A stretch of 64,000 nucleotides of DNA from Planctomycetota bacterium (GTDB taxonomy: Bacteria; Planctomycetota; Phycisphaerae; Phycisphaerales; UBA1924). A program made the position numbers and the translations under genes. The stretch is taken from positions 124,001-188,000 of the forward strand of contig JAFEBO010000001.1 of the NCBI GenBank assembly GCA_018242625.1. The letters run 5' to 3'. Positions 64,000 through 64,000 of this stretch are shown in pieces (within the stretch, counting starts at the first letter, position 1; every line of letters begins with the position of its first letter). A model generated the notes under the pieces. That model did no database searches. It was given only the letters and a program-made list of their open reading frames with translations, and was not told the DNA's origin.

Positions 64000-64000
64000 C

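Overview
This window is a continuous stretch of a GC-rich bacterial chromosome that reads best as a planctomycete of the class Phycisphaerae. That placement is inferred from gene content: a Ser/Thr kinase with a TPR tail, an exosortase-EpsI fusion, many lipoproteins of unknown role, GTG and TTG starts with few Shine-Dalgarno sites, and PilZ and HD-GYP proteins. No rRNA or other phylogenetic marker was tested. Genes are densely packed on both strands. There is one tRNA (His) and no rRNA, phage, insertion sequence or CRISPR array.

Layout. 1-4848: the end of a PilZ/receiver-like protein, an EVE-domain protein, tRNA-His, an HD-GYP phosphodiesterase and a divergent Ser/Thr kinase-TPR protein. 4832-5863: lipoyl synthase. 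6199-19757: an exopolysaccharide/exosortase cluster on one strand, consisting of an outer-membrane SLBB export lipoprotein, an exosortase-EpsI fusion, a 1535-residue TPR protein, a Wzc-like co-polymerase/ATPase with no P-loop lysine, a sugar-nucleotide epimerase and a polyprenyl-phosphate sugar-1-phosphate transferase. 19808-23935: ParA-like ATPase, VanZ-like protein, MurJ flippase, an entericidin-like lipoprotein and an SDR. 23932-29218: IspF, a lipoprotein, a DUF4139 protein and a UvrD/PcrA helicase. 29295-36744: an APC permease-USP fusion, cytochrome bd oxidase (CydAB), PlsC, an N-terminally extended Cmk and a TIM-barrel protein with a large charged insertion. 37177-44086: GcvH, an ABC ATPase/FtsX-like permease pair, a PilZ-J-domain fusion and UvrB. 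44112-49711: a small membrane protein, UvrA with an altered first zinc site, and a coupled lipoprotein/ECF sigma/anti-sigma cassette. 49731-63999: a MacB-like permease, FolE2, a thioesterase, RadA, a 1.45-kresidue AsmA-like protein, a LOG-family protein, several envelope proteins of unknown function and the end of TruB.

How the genes fit together. The 6.2-19.8 kb block supplies initiation (TagO/WecA-like transferase), precursor modification (epimerase), chain-length control (Wzc-like), outer-membrane export (SLBB) and exosortase processing. It has no glycosyltransferase, polymerase or PEP-CTERM substrate, so those must lie elsewhere. Nucleotide excision repair (UvrA, UvrB, UvrD-like) and RadA are all present but scattered. 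LipA and GcvH form a lipoylation enzyme-substrate pair at different loci. At all nine tail-to-tail junctions the stop codons overlap or lie within about 25 nt, leaving little room for intrinsic terminators.

The observations most worth a second look are the lysine-less Wzc P-loop, the PilZ/receiver/Hpt-like protein that appears to have lost both phospho-acceptors, the UvrA Cys pair replaced by Asp/His, the PilZ-J fusion, the Cmk extension backed by a strong ribosome binding site, the palindromic repeat that supplies the kinase start codon, and the overlapping lipoprotein-sigma-anti-sigma cassette with a hairpin over its ribosome binding site.
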